A DNA stretch of 64,000 nt. Source: Ustilaginoidea virens (lineage: Eukaryota > Ascomycota > Sordariomycetes > Hypocreales > Clavicipitaceae). The notes under the pieces were generated by a model. It made no database searches. It was not told the origin of the DNA and was given only the letters and a program-made list of their open reading frames with translations. This document shows, one piece after another, positions 46,884 through 57,309 of the stretch. The stretch is from positions 5,074,001 through 5,138,000 of the forward strand of contig NC_057319.1 in the NCBI RefSeq assembly GCF_000687475.1, written 5' to 3'. The first letter of the stretch is position 1, and each line of letters opens with the position of its first letter. Both the position numbers and the translations under genes were made by a program.

Positions 46884-49080
46884 ATGGGATGGGTAGAAAA
46901 CGTCAACGCCAAGGTTGCGACCAGCATTTTTGGAAAATGGTTTCGCCTGGATGGCAGCGGCCACGTACGTATCCCCCAACCCTTCCTACGTCGCCTATCT
47001 AGCGCTTCCACTGCCTACCCAAATGAACAAGTTGTGATTTTTCTTTTATTCCCGACTTCTCTGCCAGCGCCTGCACGTTCAAGGTTGCATGGTAGGCGTG
47101 GGAGCCAGGGTTCGACAAATCACTGTTCAATGGCATGGCAGAAAGTAGGCAGGGCATGGTGTGCATTCGAAACGGCCAACTTGCTTACAGCGTGGTCTTT
47201 TGCTACAGCCTAGGGAACGAAGGGGCTCTTATTTCATCACCGAGATACGTGCCGGCCTGACAACTTTCTTCGCCATGGCCTACATCATAGCTGTGAACGC
47301 CGCGATTGTCTCAGATTCCGGCGGCACTTGCGTCTGCCCCTACGCTGCTGACGATCCGACATGTGACAAAGATCAAACCTATTTGCTGTGCATTCAAGAC
47401 ATCAAGCAAGACATTGTCACTGCCACGGCTGCCATTTCGGCTCTTGCCTGTGTGTGCATGGGTCTTTTCGCCAATCTGTATGTAGTTCAACTGCCTTGAC
47501 CCAGTGGTATCACGAGCTGACTTTGTTCTACGCAGACCAGTGGGTTTGGCGCCTGGAATGGGTACGCTCTTCAGCCCAGGTCCCCTTTTCCATCAGCAAG
47601 CTCCCATGCAACCAGGCTGACGGATAGTTGCTGATTTGGATGGTTTTAGGCTTGAACGCCTACTTTGCCTATACCGTTGGTAAGTAGTACAGGGCCCTGC
47701 CATCCCAGCTTTGCTTGTACGACTTTGCTGACTTGTATGTGGGCAGTTGGCCGTCATGGTACCGGACTCGTTCCATACCGAGTTGCTCTTACCGCCATCT
47801 TTGTCGAAGGCTTCATTTTTCTCGGTCTCGCCATCCTCGGAATGCGGCAGTGGCTGGCTCGCGCAATTCCGCATTCTATCAAAGTTGCCACGGGTGTCGG
47901 CATCGGGTTGTACCTGACCCTGATAGGATTGACGTACAGTGACGGCATTGGTGTCGTCGTCGGTTCCGCAGCCACGCCACTGGAGTTGGCTGGTTGCTCG
48001 CCCAAAAACCGTCTCGAGGATGGCACATGTCCAAGCTGGGATAAGATGCGTTATCCCGCCATGTGGATCGGCGTTTTCTGCGGCGGCATCTTCACCGTAG
48101 TGCTGACCATGTTCCGAGTCAAAGGTGCCATCATCATCGGCATTCTTCTCGTCAGCATTATTTCGTGGCCTCGCGAAACTCCCGTCACATATTTCCCACA
48201 CACAAGAGTCGGCGACGCCTCGTTCGATTTCTTCAAAAAAGTGGTCACTTTTCATCCCATCAGGAAGACCCTCAACGTTCAGGACTGGGATGTCTCTGAA
48301 TACAGCGGCCAATTCGGCCTGGCGCTCATCACCTTCCTCTACGTCGATATTCTCGATGCGACTGGTACGCTGTACTCTATGGCTAGATTTGCCGGTCTCA
48401 TGGACCCGGCAACCCAAGATTTCGAAGGTTCTGCAGTGGCTTACATGGTCGATGCGGTCTGCATCTCGATTGGCGCTGTCTTTGGCGTGCCTCCCGTCAC
48501 TGCCTTTATCGAATCCGGTGCTGGTATCTCTGAAGGAGGCAAGACGGGGTTGACTTCGATTGCCACCGGTCTTTGCTTCCTCGTCTCCGTCTTTTTCGCT
48601 CCCATCTTCGCGTCGATTCCTCCATGGGCTACGGGATGCGTTCTCATTCTCGTCGGATCCATGATGGCCAGCGCTGTCCCGGACATCAACTGGAAGTACA
48701 TGGGGGATGCTGTCCCCGCATTTCTGGCCATCTGCCTCATGCCATTCACCTACTCCATCGCAAACGGCCTAATTGGCAGTATTTTTTCCTATGCAATCAT
48801 CAATGGCACCGTCTGGCTCATCAGGAAGATTTCGAGCGGACGCCTCGTGCCATCCAACATGGAGGAGCAGGAAAACTGGACGTGGCGCATGTCTGGGGGG
48901 TTCCTTCCACCGTGGTTGGTTCGTCTTGCAAAGGGTCAAAAGAACTTTTGGCGCGAGGATATGCCAACGGCGGATAACGGTGCAGAGAAAAAGCTCAGCT
49001 CAGACGAGCAGTCGGCTGCCGAAACTGTCCTTCAAGACAGCAGTACTCGTCCTGGGGAGGTGACGCATGCCAAGACTTGA
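46884..49080 (+). CDS. azgA: AzgA-type purine (adenine-guanine-hypoxanthine) transporter
   Basis: Five exons: 46884-46964, 47209-47477, 47536-47561, 47650-47679 and 47747-49080, giving 579 residues. Two exons are tiny (26 and 30 bases) and together encode the conserved PVGLAPGMGLNAYFAYTV helix, which confirms the splicing. The family moves purines into the cell as proton symporters. Other landmarks are YFITEIRAGLTTFFAMAYII (first helix), GRHGTGLVPYRVALTAIFVEG, PHSIKVATGVGIGLYLTLIG, TFLYVDILDATGTLYSMARF, GVPPVTAFIESGAGISEGGK and a hydrophilic C-terminus rich in Ser/Glu. About 12-14 membrane segments are expected. All key motifs appear intact, in contrast with the broken NCS1 permease at the left of the window, so purine uptake need not be lost. 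Confidence 0.92.
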
Positions 49081-49636
49081 CTTGAGTGACTTGAGAGATC
49101 AGTTTATCGCGGGGCGGGGTTAGGGTTGGCATGAATGTTTCGCTCGAAGACTTGCTTTTGCATGCTGCTCATTGTGAGCAGGTTCCTCGATTTTGCTCTT
49201 CAATGGCGTTTGGCGGCCGGCTTGCAAAGGGGACGAATCCGAATGACGGAGGAAAACACGTTGCGCACACGATGAAGGACATTTACTGCTGCTGCTATTG
49301 CAAGTATAGTCGTAAAATCATTGAAGCGCTAATATGACGCATCCTCCTGAAGAGCGAGCGCCTAGAGATTGTGGTGCCTGGGCTTAGCAGACATGATAGA
49401 TTGCCAAGAAGCACCAGCATCACGCCGAAATAGCGTCCTTTCCTCAGCAATAGGCCGAACAAATTCGCACCAAAACATTTACATGATTCATAAGTCGCCT
49501 TTGTCGGAGGGCTCGGCATCATGAACATTCTAGACTGTAGATTTTCAAGCCATCAGAGCAATATGCTTGAGTTCACTGCACTCTGTCAGCATAGCCGTTC
49601 ACAGCAACGGCAAAGCGCCGACCAAGTGAAGATGAC
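49081..49636. other. Convergent intergenic gap
   Basis: This is the 3' side of the AzgA-type and oxygenase genes; nothing else is recognised. Confidence 0.5.
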
Positions 49637-50889
49637 TTACCCCTCAACCTGATGCCCAACCTTGATGACCGGATACTCAACCTCTTCCCCTTCATCCCTC
49701 CCGATCTTCCTTTGCTCCTCGCGAACTTGCCTCGCCCTTTGCGCCAACTCGGGCACAGGAGCGAGGTCGAAATCGGAATTCAGATGCCAGAACAGGGTGC
49801 TTGAGATGCGGATAAGCGGTCTATCGGGAAACTCCTCCTTGCGACGCTCCATGGTCTCGATGGTCTTGTCATTGACGACCACCTCATGGAACCCTGCTTT
49901 GATGAGCCCGCCGGTGGCGTACTCGAGTTGCTTGCCTGCTTGGACGAGGAGGTAGTTCCCTTTGGGGATTTTGACGGCGATGCGGTCGCCGGTGTTGCGG
50001 GCCCAGATGTTGAGGCCGGGGTAGCGGGAGCGGCCGTGGATAGTGAGGAAGTTGAGGTCTGTGTGGAAGCCCGCGAGGATGGTGTCTTTTGCCGAGTATT
50101 TGGCCAGGTCGCTTGCGGTTGGGGCGAGGAGATGCGGTCTGGGACGGAATGAGCTGGAAACGCTGAAAAGGGAGCATGTTGCGTTCAGACGTACCCGTAC
50201 TTGGCGGCGTCGCTGAAATAGGCCGCTGGGAGGCCGAGACCGACGGCCGTCATCTCGGATAACTTGGATACGCTGGTTCTCTCCGTCAGCCCAACTCAGC
50301 ACGAGTTTGCGGGAAAAAAAAAAGAGAAAAGAGAGAAATGGAGGGGCAGCAAGCTTCCGTACGCATTCTTCATGCTGGTCCCCCACTTGTCCAGCGTAGG
50401 TTGCCACCGGTGCCGGATTCCGTCGGCGCGGGGAACCACGTTCGCGGCATTCAGCCCCGGAAACTGCGTCTTGTACGGCGGCGGGTCGGCCATGCGCCAG
50501 AAAAACCTGGCCTTGGGGTCGGGCTGGTGGCCCGCGATATCGAGCGGTCGCTGGCTGGGGTGCAGGCGCCTGATGACGTCGAGGCAGGGCTCGTCGACGG
50601 CGCACTTCGGCTTCTCGGTGTTTTCGAGCGTGACGCCGATCTGGTAGCTCAGCTGGGGGCGCTCGTCCTCGCGCAGCCGGTCCTCCGGCTGGGCGAAGTA
50701 GTCCTCGAGCAGGTCGAGGAAGGCGGCGTTGTCGGACTCGAGGACGCGCGAATCGTGCAGGATGAGGGCGCCGTAGGTGATGAGGGCGTCGGCGGCTCTG
50801 GCGCACTCCTGCTGCACGGGCGGGGAGGAGGCGTCGTTGGAGAGGTAGATGTCGAGATCGACAATGGGGAGGTTCATCTCGTAGGCCAT
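49637..50889 (-). CDS. 2-oxoglutarate/Fe(II)-dependent oxygenase, isopenicillin-N-synthase-like
   Basis: Three minus-strand exons: 50889-50363, 50272-50195 and 50138-49637, giving 368 residues. Introns begin GTACGG and GTACGT and end in CAG. The N-terminal MNLPIVDLDIYL and the long helix with ALITYGALILHDSRV are typical of the DIOX_N-like half. The iron ligands are His227 and Asp229 in AGFHTDLNFLTIHG and His286 in AGFHEVVVN, and RISSTLFWH is probably the 2-oxoglutarate-binding region. All three ligands are present, so the enzyme is probably active. Substrate is unknown; relatives act in secondary metabolism and general catabolism, and no cluster is visible here. It is divergent from the Mte1-like gene, with 428 bp between starts. 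Confidence 0.88.
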
Positions 50890-51317
50890 TCTGGCGGGGT
50901 GGGGGGGGGCGGAGCCGGGTCGTGGCGAGTTGGAGGATGTGGAGGGAGGCGAAGGGAAGGGGAGAGATGGGTTGAGCTTTATGGCCAGGGGGACCGGGCG
51001 GGGGGTTCCAGCGCCAGCAGAGCAAAGCTGGGGCGTTGGATCTTGAACTGCCTCTTTCGGTCGGCAATCTGGGCGGAGCCAAGCCCGGAGCCGGCCGATG
51101 AGGGGAAAGACGGACAGGGGCGGGTTTGACGATGCTGGCCCTAAGCTACATACCTTAGGGATGGAGGCCGCCCCTGCTAGCTGCCGCCCCGCGGATGCAC
51201 GTGACTTGGCGTCCGCGTTCACGGCCAGACCCCCACCGCGACGCGTCATCCGGCATCACGTCCCGTCCGTCGTTAAATCAGCAACAAACTTTCAGAGGCC
51301 ATGACCCTCTCGTCAAG
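50890..51317. promoter_or_regulatory. Bidirectional promoter with MCB and E-box
   Basis: CACGTG lies at 51198-51203 and the MCB sequence ACGCGT at 51241-51246, 72 bases before the Mte1-like start. An MCB box also lies upstream of csm3, another DNA replication/repair gene in the window. Confidence 0.5.
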
Positions 51318-54300
51318 ATGTCTTATGCCGTCAGGGGAACAACCTCCACCGCCCCTGCAGGGTCCTCCGGCGAGGCTGCCGCGACCACTGCCACCGTCCG
51401 AGACTACGTCTGCCTCTTCACGCACGACCTGAAGCGCAAGCAGAAGCGATGGCAGGACGGCAAGCTCAAGTACCACACCTTCAACAAGCGCATCATGGTG
51501 TACGACGATCGGGGCAACTTCATTGGCGACGGCCACTGGCCGGCGGGGGGGGACCTTGAGGAAGGGGAGGAGCTCCAGCTCGATCGCGGGGCCGCCATGG
51601 TCCAGGTGGCCGACTGCGTGGGGTCCAGGGAGCAGGATCTCACCGAGCTGCTGGACAGGCGCGCGCGGGAAGTAGAGAAGCGGAGGGCCGTGGCGGCGGC
51701 CAAGACGCCGACACCAGGCAGAGCTGGGCATCGGCAGCAGCAGCAGCAGCAGCCTCGGCCGCAGGACCGGCAGAGGAGCACCCACTTTCAACTGAATCAT
51801 CGGCCGCTGAGCCGCATCGTCCGCAGCCCCGGGCCGATCGGTCGGGCCGCTGTTCCGGCTCGCTCGCCGTACGAGGCTCGGAACGGAAACCCCGCGGCGG
51901 ACGCTCGGCCAGCACCGCCGCCGGCCAAGAAGAGGAGAACCAGTCCTTCGCCGCCGAGCAAGACGGGCTTTGCGCAAAGCCTGTTTGGCGCACGGCTGAA
52001 CCTGTCCACGTGCCCCGTTGCGGTGTCGACGTTGAGATCGAGGCTTTTGAAGGAGAAGACGCATGTGCAGGAGGCAGCGGATGCAGCGGCGGGGCTCGCC
52101 GCCGAGGAGGATGATGTCGTCGCTCTCGACGAAGGACCAAAGGCAAAGCAGCCACCAACGCAAAGGCTAACCCGTGGAGCAGTCGACACGTCATTTGCAA
52201 AGGGCCGAACGGACGCCGAACAGCGGGCAGTAAGCGGCGAGCGAGACGGATTGCACTTGGGAAAGCTTGGCAAGCAGTCGTTTCGCATCCAACGACAAGA
52301 ACCACCGTCAGAACAGCGAGACGACCCGGCCAGTGACTACAAACATGGAACGCTGCAACCCGCGGTTGTGGTCGTAGACGATGGGGAGGAACAGCCCGAC
52401 TCAACGGGTACAAGGGAAGAAGCGCTAGTGGGAGCGTCTCGTGAGCAGCCAGTGGTCAAGGTAGCCAAGCCATCATCGCTTGCAACAAGAAGAAATGGCA
52501 CAGGGACCTTAGCCACTGAGCCCTCGATTCGTGATGGACGTTCAAAAAGGCCGACACCCGTACCTGTAGAGCCGCAAATACGCCCAGCAGCAGCTCCTGG
52601 GAAAACGTCGAAGCCGCCCTCGCATCTAGCGTCGCCACCACCAGCGCTACGAGAACCGCGAACCGAATTGAGAATCAGGCCCAGGAAAAGGCGAGGTCTT
52701 CTGCTGGTATCGGAGCAGAGGCAAGAGCAGCAAAGCGGGAAATCGCCGTCACCCTTACCAGGGCTCGGCGCTCGGACGATCGCTGCCAAGTGTCAAACTT
52801 TGTCTGCACCAGAGCCTCCTCGGAGATTTTTTGAGCCAGAGGAGGAGGAAGAGAAGGAAATGGAAATATGCCACACTCGGGAACCAAGGTTGCCTGGCCC
52901 AAGGCCGACCATGGCTGCCGCGCAGGAAAATTCCAGTCGGCCCAGCTCAGCCCAGTCGCTCCAAAGCAATCCCGATTATGGCCAAACTGAAACAAGTTAT
53001 TTGGCAGGGGAAAGTGGTTCGACGCAGCATCCCAGCGAAGATGAGCTGGACAAATTACCGGGTGGGAAACGTTCGGTGCATCAGGTACCAAGACAAGGAA
53101 GTTTTACAAAGAATTCATCTCTAGCCGAGTTTGAGGACCAGCCGTTGGACTTGGAGTCTGGAGTCTATGAGCAAGATGATGCTGTGTCACTACCCGAGGC
53201 TACGTCGCTGGATGATGAAGATTTATTAGCCAATTCGTCAACGAGAAGGACTGGCAGTGTCAAAAGAAACCAAGAGACTCGCATCACTTCAGGGTGCTCA
53301 AGCGACGGTGACGAATCAGAGGATGCGCCATTAAAAACGACCAAATCAGACACCTCGGACGAACCAAAGGTCTTGCCAACAGAAAGCCTGAGCGAAAGTG
53401 ATTCAGACTTGCCAACGAACAGGCCCAGAAGGATGCGAAAAAGCCGCGAGCCCAACATGTCGTCACGGCGCTCAAGCGAGAGTGAATCAGATGACGGGCT
53501 GTCAAACCCAACCAAACGAGCCACCCCCAGCAAGCCCAACACGGCATCCACAGATACCGCGAGCGAAAATGAATTCGACATCGCTTCGGAGAAAAGCGGC
53601 CAGTTGAAGCGCCATGACTGCCCCGACACCTCGGCAACTGCAGGCCCATGCGACGGTGGCGGCTCTCCGCTGTTGGAAAAGACCAGGCCACCGAGACCGA
53701 AGCAAGAGGCCGAGAAACCGGCTGCCGAATCATCAGCGGGGCCAAGCGGCCCACGGATACAACGCATGGCACGAAAAGGCGTACGGTGCAAAGAAGTATT
53801 TGGATTTGTACCGGTGGGAGAGGAGCAGACGTTCTCGGCGCCATTCGCCACGGCCGCAGCAAGTCGCATTGGGGTCATTGGAAGACCGCCCTCAGCTCCT
53901 CATCGACCCCCTGGTATTTCTCTAATGATCAAACCTCAAGCGATAAAAAGGCCAGAAATCCAAGCAACAAAAGCTGAAACATCGAGCACTCCAAGCCCAG
54001 AAGCCGCAGATGACGTTGCGCCGAGACAAGACGAACGTTCCGCGTCGGCTGAGCCAGGTGACAAGCAGCCGTGCCGTGCTGTTTTGACGGAACCATCAAA
54101 TCACCTCGTGCCGGAGCCGGAGCCGGAGCAGTCGGCAGCGAACCCGCAACCGCAACCGCCGCCGCCGCCGCAGCTGGCCTCTGAAGAGATTGAGCCGACC
54201 CGGAAACGCAAGATTGCCAACCCGGCAACACGCGGCAGAAAGGCGGCGCGCAAGCAAGATGCCGCTGGACAGGCACCGCAGAACGTTGTCCCGTTTGAGG

Positions 54301-54452
54301 CATCACTGCCCGGCCGAGTCCCTTTGAGCGCAAGGCTTGCGAATCCCAAGGTTGCCCCGAGTCTGCCGGGGTTTAGCAGGGCGAGTGGAGGAGCATGGAG
54401 CAAGCACGCGGAGGATTTGCTGGGTATGACGCGGCCGACGAGGAAACTGTAG
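51318..54452 (+). CDS. ZGRF1-domain (DUF2439) protein, Mte1/Dbl2-like
   Basis: A single exon of 1,044 residues. The N-terminal domain, about residues 28-100, reads YVCLFTHDLKRKQKRWQDGK, then KYHTFNKRIMVYDDRGNFIG and DGHW, the signature of the ZGRF1 N-terminal/DUF2439 family. Yeast Mte1 and fission yeast Dbl2 carry this domain and work with Mph1/Fml1-type helicases on recombination intermediates and telomeres. The rest is long and disordered: basic Pro/Ser/Gln-rich to about 300, acidic Ser/Glu/Asp-rich at 500-780, then a C-terminal stretch with KRKIANPATRGRKAARKQD, which may be a nuclear signal, and a final conserved-looking PSLPGFSRASGGAWSKHAED. The upstream in-frame Met at 51195 lies inside the promoter boxes, so 51318 is preferred. 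The domain call is strong; the specific Mte1/Dbl2 equivalence is likely. Confidence 0.85.
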   Translation: MSYAVRGTTSTAPAGSSGEAAATTATVRDYVCLFTHDLKRKQKRWQDGKLKYHTFNKRIMVYDDRGNFIGDGHWPAGGDLEEGEELQLDRGAAMVQVADCVGSREQDLTELLDRRAREVEKRRAVAAAKTPTPGRAGHRQQQQQQPRPQDRQRSTHFQLNHRPLSRIVRSPGPIGRAAVPARSPYEARNGNPAADARPAPPPAKKRRTSPSPPSKTGFAQSLFGARLNLSTCPVAVSTLRSRLLKEKTHVQEAADAAAGLAAEEDDVVALDEGPKAKQPPTQRLTRGAVDTSFAKGRTDAEQRAVSGERDGLHLGKLGKQSFRIQRQEPPSEQRDDPASDYKHGTLQPAVVVVDDGEEQPDSTGTREEALVGASREQPVVKVAKPSSLATRRNGTGTLATEPSIRDGRSKRPTPVPVEPQIRPAAAPGKTSKPPSHLASPPPALREPRTELRIRPRKRRGLLLVSEQRQEQQSGKSPSPLPGLGARTIAAKCQTLSAPEPPRRFFEPEEEEEKEMEICHTREPRLPGPRPTMAAAQENSSRPSSAQSLQSNPDYGQTETSYLAGESGSTQHPSEDELDKLPGGKRSVHQVPRQGSFTKNSSLAEFEDQPLDLESGVYEQDDAVSLPEATSLDDEDLLANSSTRRTGSVKRNQETRITSGCSSDGDESEDAPLKTTKSDTSDEPKVLPTESLSESDSDLPTNRPRRMRKSREPNMSSRRSSESESDDGLSNPTKRATPSKPNTASTDTASENEFDIASEKSGQLKRHDCPDTSATAGPCDGGGSPLLEKTRPPRPKQEAEKPAAESSAGPSGPRIQRMARKGVRCKEVFGFVPVGEEQTFSAPFATAAASRIGVIGRPPSAPHRPPGISLMIKPQAIKRPEIQATKAETSSTPSPEAADDVAPRQDERSASAEPGDKQPCRAVLTEPSNHLVPEPEPEQSAANPQPQPPPPPQLASEEIEPTRKRKIANPATRGRKAARKQDAAGQAPQNVVPFEASLPGRVPLSARLANPKVAPSLPGFSRASGGAWSKHAEDLLGMTRPTRKL

Positions 54453-54752
54453 GTGCTTCCGGCGCCAGATATTTATAATCTTTGATGGGCAAGATGCTGC
54501 TGGCAGGCAACTCCTTTCCGAGAACCGTAATAAGGACCCTGGAATTCGTCTTTCTTGATTGGGGCCGCTCTTGCTTATGTGCATTACGTGCTCATATTTG
54601 CTGCAATGCCGCTCGCGCTCTGCCTTGGCGCGTTTGCCGTCTGGACTGGGGAATGCTGGCAGAGTTGGTCCAAAGGCCTTGGCGCCCGCCGTCAACCTCA
54701 GGAGACAAATGGTGCCAGAGCTATCCAGATCTTTTCAACAGCCCCCCCCCCC

Positions 54753-54784
<32 letters not shown>

Positions 54785-55016
54785 GCAGTGGTGGATGCGT
54801 TGCAATTTGTGCAATGCGTTGCAGTAGCCGCAGGGCTTGATTGAAGGACAGACTTGCTAGTCAAAGGATCGAAACGGGACCCAGCGAAGCCGCGTCATCA
54901 AAGCCGCGCATTACCGAGCTGAACCCTTGACACTTGTCGCAAGGAATACAGGGGTCTAATGCATCATTAGCGTGGCGTGCACCACTGCAATGGGTCAACC
55001 AGACGTCTTCAGGAAG
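54453..55016. other. Intergenic region with compound homopolymer
   Basis: No gene is seen. C19 directly followed by T24 lies at 54742-54784. The left copy of the 11-bp direct repeat TCTTCAGGAAG ends at 55016. Confidence 0.5.
54742..54784. repeat. Compound C19-T24 homopolymer
   Basis: Nineteen C pass directly into 24 T, the same arrangement as the C21-T33 tract at 21958-22011. Confidence 0.9.
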
Positions 55017-55749
55017 AGTACGTAAACAGAGCGGGAAGGGTTTTCAAACACACCGGGAACGCTAAGCCTAAAAGAGAACTTATACCTTTGCACATATTTT
55101 CTATAAGTAGTGACGTGCCGCATTTTTACTGCTGCGAACCTTTAAAGTGTGCATACATACTTATTGTTGATAGGAACTCGGTATACCCAGTTGTACGTAG
55201 GGTCGCGCGCGTGGTATCAGGTACCGTATGGTCACCAAGCAAAGGATTCTATTACTTTACTTGTGACTAACTATCAAAGGTAGGAAAAGGAGGCAAAAGG
55301 AAGAATTACACGATATTTTTCTTTTTTGTGCGCGTGCTGTGGTCACGTGTATCGGCGCGGCCGGGCCGGGTTGCCCGTATGCCCAATTAAGGCGTAGGGA
55401 AAAGGGGCCACAACATAACCCAATTGTCAATATGCCCAATTGGAGCAATTGCGATAGCGATTCCGACAACTAAAGTCGTGTGCATACAAAGCGATATATG
55501 ATATCTACACTTAATATCAGATAAAGTGATAACATAGGGCGTCGGGGTTGCTTCTGAAGCTATTGCGTAGGCAAAAGTCGTGATAATGTGTATGGTGGTG
55601 TAAGAAGGAGAAAAGTGTATGGAGTAGCAGGAAGGAAGAAAAATGCGGCACGTCACTACTCATAGAAAATATGTGCAAATATACAAGTTCTCTTTTAGGC
55701 TTAGCGTTCCCGGTGTGTTCGAAAACCCTTCCCGCTCTGTTTACGTGCT
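55017..55749. mobile_element. Mutator-like non-autonomous element with 108-bp TIRs
   Basis: Arms 55020-55127 and 55639-55746 are inverted repeats of 108 bp with about five mismatches, mostly transitions. Both begin ACGTAAACAGAGCGGGAAGG and end GACGTGCCGCATTTTT. An 11-bp direct repeat, TCTTCAGGAAG, flanks the arms at 55006-55016 and 55750-55760. Long TIRs and a target duplication of about 9-11 bp are typical of Mutator-like elements. The 511-bp interior has no coding frame. The flanking repeat is itself nearly palindromic, which slightly weakens the duplication call. Confidence 0.75.
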
Positions 55750-55760
55750 TCTTCAGGAAG

Positions 55761-57309
55761 GATGCGATGGAGCGTTGCTTGCGGGGCCTGTGCGAGCGAA
55801 AGGGTACAAAAGTGCTACCAGACTTCTACACACCTAGTTAGCGCCGGTAGAAACACATAAGCATCAAGTCCCTAGCCATCCTGCGCTCAGCCAGAGTCCA
55901 ACGTGATGATGGTTGCGCCTCGTTGCCTGTCGTGTGTTGGGCAAACACTGTCGTTTTTTTTTTTGCGCTGGCGGCTCTTGCAGCCCGCTTGCTCGTCGTC
56001 CAGCCGTGCCCAGTGAATAGACACTATTTTCCAGCTCTTTTCGTGGAAACTGTAGCTGATGAGGTACCCAGCGAGCTGGCAAATTCCGGGCTGGTTGCGT
56101 CTGCGGGCAAGCAAGGGGTCACAAGTTTGCCCCATCAGCCATGCCCTTACGCCCTGGCAAAGGGCAGTCGCGCCGCAACCCAGGCTCTCGTGGCATTATC
56201 GACTGCAACGCTTTGCTCGTAGCGCCAGATGATCGGAGTAACTCGGCCTGCGTGTCTTGACTGTCTCTCCCGTCAGATGAGATGACCAGGTATTTGGTCC
56301 GACTTGTCCCCCGCTGTGGGGTGGCTGAGGCCCCAGAGGCAGCCAGCAGGCAGCAACCTCTAACCACTTGACTGACGTTGGTTGTTATCCTGGCCGTTGC
56401 ATCGCCTTGATGAGGAAGAAGAAGCTGCGCGTCGGAATCCGTCGTCGTCTGGTACCATCCCGGTGGCGATGCTGCTGCTGTGGCCATGCCGGCTTCATCC
56501 AGCAGCTGGAGATGCCGGTCGTCGAAAAGGAAGCAGCCGAGTCGGTTATATCGAGGAAGCGAGGATGCCCCATTGATGAGACGGACAAGGCCTTGAGGCA
56601 GCTGCAAACCCCGGGATTCGAGTCACTCTTGCCTTGCATACGCCTGGCCTCAGGCCATTGAGCAATCAGAGGCGGTTTTCCACACCGATACCCCGTCGCG
56701 GGTGGTTCGCAGAGTGGGCCATGTCGCCCAATGACTGCCCCTCAGATCACGACCCCTGTTGGTTTGGAGACTCTTCATTGGGTGCTGATTTGAAGTGCCC
56801 ATCTAGCGCTAAGCCTGATTGAGCACGCCGAAAGAGTCAGCCTCTGCTGACTGCGCCAGTGACTGACTCCCTCCCGGATAAGAACCTCGAGTGTCTCTCC
56901 ATCTCTCCATCTCTCCATCTCTCGATTCCGATCTTTCTCCTCCTTTCAAACTCGACTACAGTCGTCGGCCTGCTCGTGTAGGAAAAGGCCAAACGGTTCA
57001 CTGGGATAAAAAATACTAAAGCAAAACATATATATAAAAAAAAGAAAAGAAAAGAAACGAAACGAAACAAACAAAAGAAAAGAAAGCAACGGAGCAAAAC
57101 CCCTCTCCGTCAGCTTCCAAGAATCCCACCACAACCTTCGTTTGAGCTTCGGCTTCTGTCACTCTTTATTGGCTTCAAAATCTTTCTCGTCTATGCCAGT
57201 CGGCTTGCGAATCATTTGCCCCCAAGAAAGCCGACAAAGGACAAATCCTCATCCCCAGGACCTCATCCCGCAAGACTTTCCTCAAAGACACGCCATAGTC
57301 ACCGCTGAA
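55761..57309. other. Intergenic region and leader of the half-zinc-cluster gene
   Basis: No gene is recognised. It holds a CTCTCCAT microsatellite (56895-56928) and an AAAGAAAAG/AAACG purine-rich tract (57040-57090) in the presumed 5' leader of the gene that starts at 57310. Confidence 0.5.

Noticed and set aside
50338..51129. A 263-residue plus-strand frame
   Set aside because: It is antisense to the oxygenase exon 1, Gly/Val/Glu-rich as expected for the complement of GC-rich coding DNA, and has no domain.
56119..56607. A 162-residue minus-strand frame
   Set aside because: No recognisable motif, no splice signals, and composition like the surrounding intergenic DNA.
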